Shown here: in pieces, positions 63,803-64,000 of the stretch | Position numbering within the stretch: position 1 is the stretch's first letter | Layout of the letters: every line of letters begins with the position of its first letter | Assembly: GCF_002441655.1 (NCBI RefSeq) | Contig: NZ_JXJU01000006.1 | Location: 62,001 to 126,000 of the forward strand | Length of the DNA: 64,000 nt | Direction: 5' to 3' | Source of the DNA: Lactococcus fujiensis JCM 16395 | GTDB taxonomy: Bacteria; Bacillota; Bacilli; Lactobacillales; Streptococcaceae | Notes under the pieces: model-generated | The model's input: the letters and a program-made list of their open reading frames with translations, nothing else | Told to the model about the DNA's origin: nothing | Database searches by the model: none | Made by a program: the position numbers and the translations under genes

Positions 63803-63839
63803 GGCTTAATTATATCGCACAGATGCAAAAACAACAACT
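63803..63839 (-). promoter_or_regulatory. ung leaderless promoter
   Basis: Minus strand TTGTTG (63832-63837), 17-nt spacer, TATAAT (63809-63814), then 6 nt to the ATG. Shares AAGTTGTTGTTTTT-N7-TGCGATATAAT with nnrD. Confidence 0.78.
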
Positions 63840-63927
63840 TTTTAAAGCTATTTATACTATCCCCTATACTTATCAAAATTAAATGGTTCCACACTTTTGA
63901 CAGAGTAAATAAATAAATTGACAAAAC

Positions 63928-63952
63928 AAAAAAGCGCAATGCGCTTTTATAT
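63928..63952. terminator. Terminator near the right window edge
   Basis: AAAAGCGC, loop AAT, GCGCTTTT; probably ends a gene entering from the right (a minus-strand frame stops at 63971-63973), which I cannot identify. Confidence 0.75.
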
Positions 63953-64000
63953 TAATATCTGAATTAATGATTACAGATTTGCCACATTATGGTAGACTTT

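Noticed and set aside
1-64000. CRISPR array or insertion sequence
   Set aside because: No regularly spaced repeats with unique spacers, no cas genes, and no DDE transposase with terminal inverted repeats were seen.

Overview
The window reads as chromosome of a low-GC lactic acid bacterium, most probably a Lactococcus other than L. lactis/L. cremoris. An AcmA-type muramidase with three LysM repeats, a yybP-ykoY riboswitch ahead of a YoaB-type P-type ATPase, a tsaB-rimI-tsaD cluster, rpoY-rnjA, a choline/betaine ABC pair and LuxS all fit. The AcmA sequence differs clearly from the L. lactis protein I remember. Species cannot be fixed by eye.

Layout. 1-9.75 kb is core: an aldo/keto reductase cut by the window edge, tRNA-Glu, two GyrI-like proteins around an unknown gene, a GT-C-like membrane protein, the tRNA t6A cluster tsaB/rimI/GNAT/tsaD, then rpoY and rnjA (RNase J). 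9.74-16.85 kb is an integrated element of about 7.1 kb at the 3' end of rnjA, bounded by the 11-bp direct repeat CCTGATCAATA. It carries AbiH (phage defence), a tyrosine integrase and a DUF3173/Xis-like protein, a HUH-plus-helicase Rep, a 0.5-kb origin-like region, small accessory genes and a divergent HTH regulator with three phased operator-like sites. 16.9-30 kb returns to core: adenosine deaminase (broken), SprT-like, Tex, rpsD with a long leader, glycerate kinase, three tRNAs, lysine-branch enzymes, a VOC-thioredoxin gene (broken), the ECF energy module. 30-36.2 kb holds a ManNAc PTS operon with cre-like control and a copper operon (CopY-type repressor, two cupredoxin-like proteins, CPx ATPase). 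36.2-45.3 kb holds nrdDG under NrdR-like boxes, yoaB under its Mn2+ riboswitch, acmA, a nicotinamidase-like gene and a second aldo/keto reductase. 45.4-64 kb holds luxS, a Gfo/Idh oxidoreductase, a betaine/choline ABC system, a heterodimeric ABC exporter, nnrD, an HI0933-type flavoprotein, a broken HAD gene, rlmI-like, pgk, rpsU, an adenosine-deaminase-like gene and ung.

Two patterns cross gene borders. First, five genes (integrase, Rep, adenosine deaminase, VOC-thioredoxin, HAD phosphatase) are each split by one lone in-frame stop, with no frame change and sensible protein on both sides; every one can be explained by a Gln codon CAG/CAA changed to TAG/TAA. Second, seven genes have a good -10 box only 6 or 7 nt before the start codon and no Shine-Dalgarno, so they probably make leaderless mRNAs; ung and nnrD share an almost identical promoter of this kind.

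The most system-like discovery is the rnjA-integrated, AbiH-carrying element with its own Rep, origin-like region, possible antisense RNA and operator array, apparently immobilised by nonsense mutations in both int and rep.
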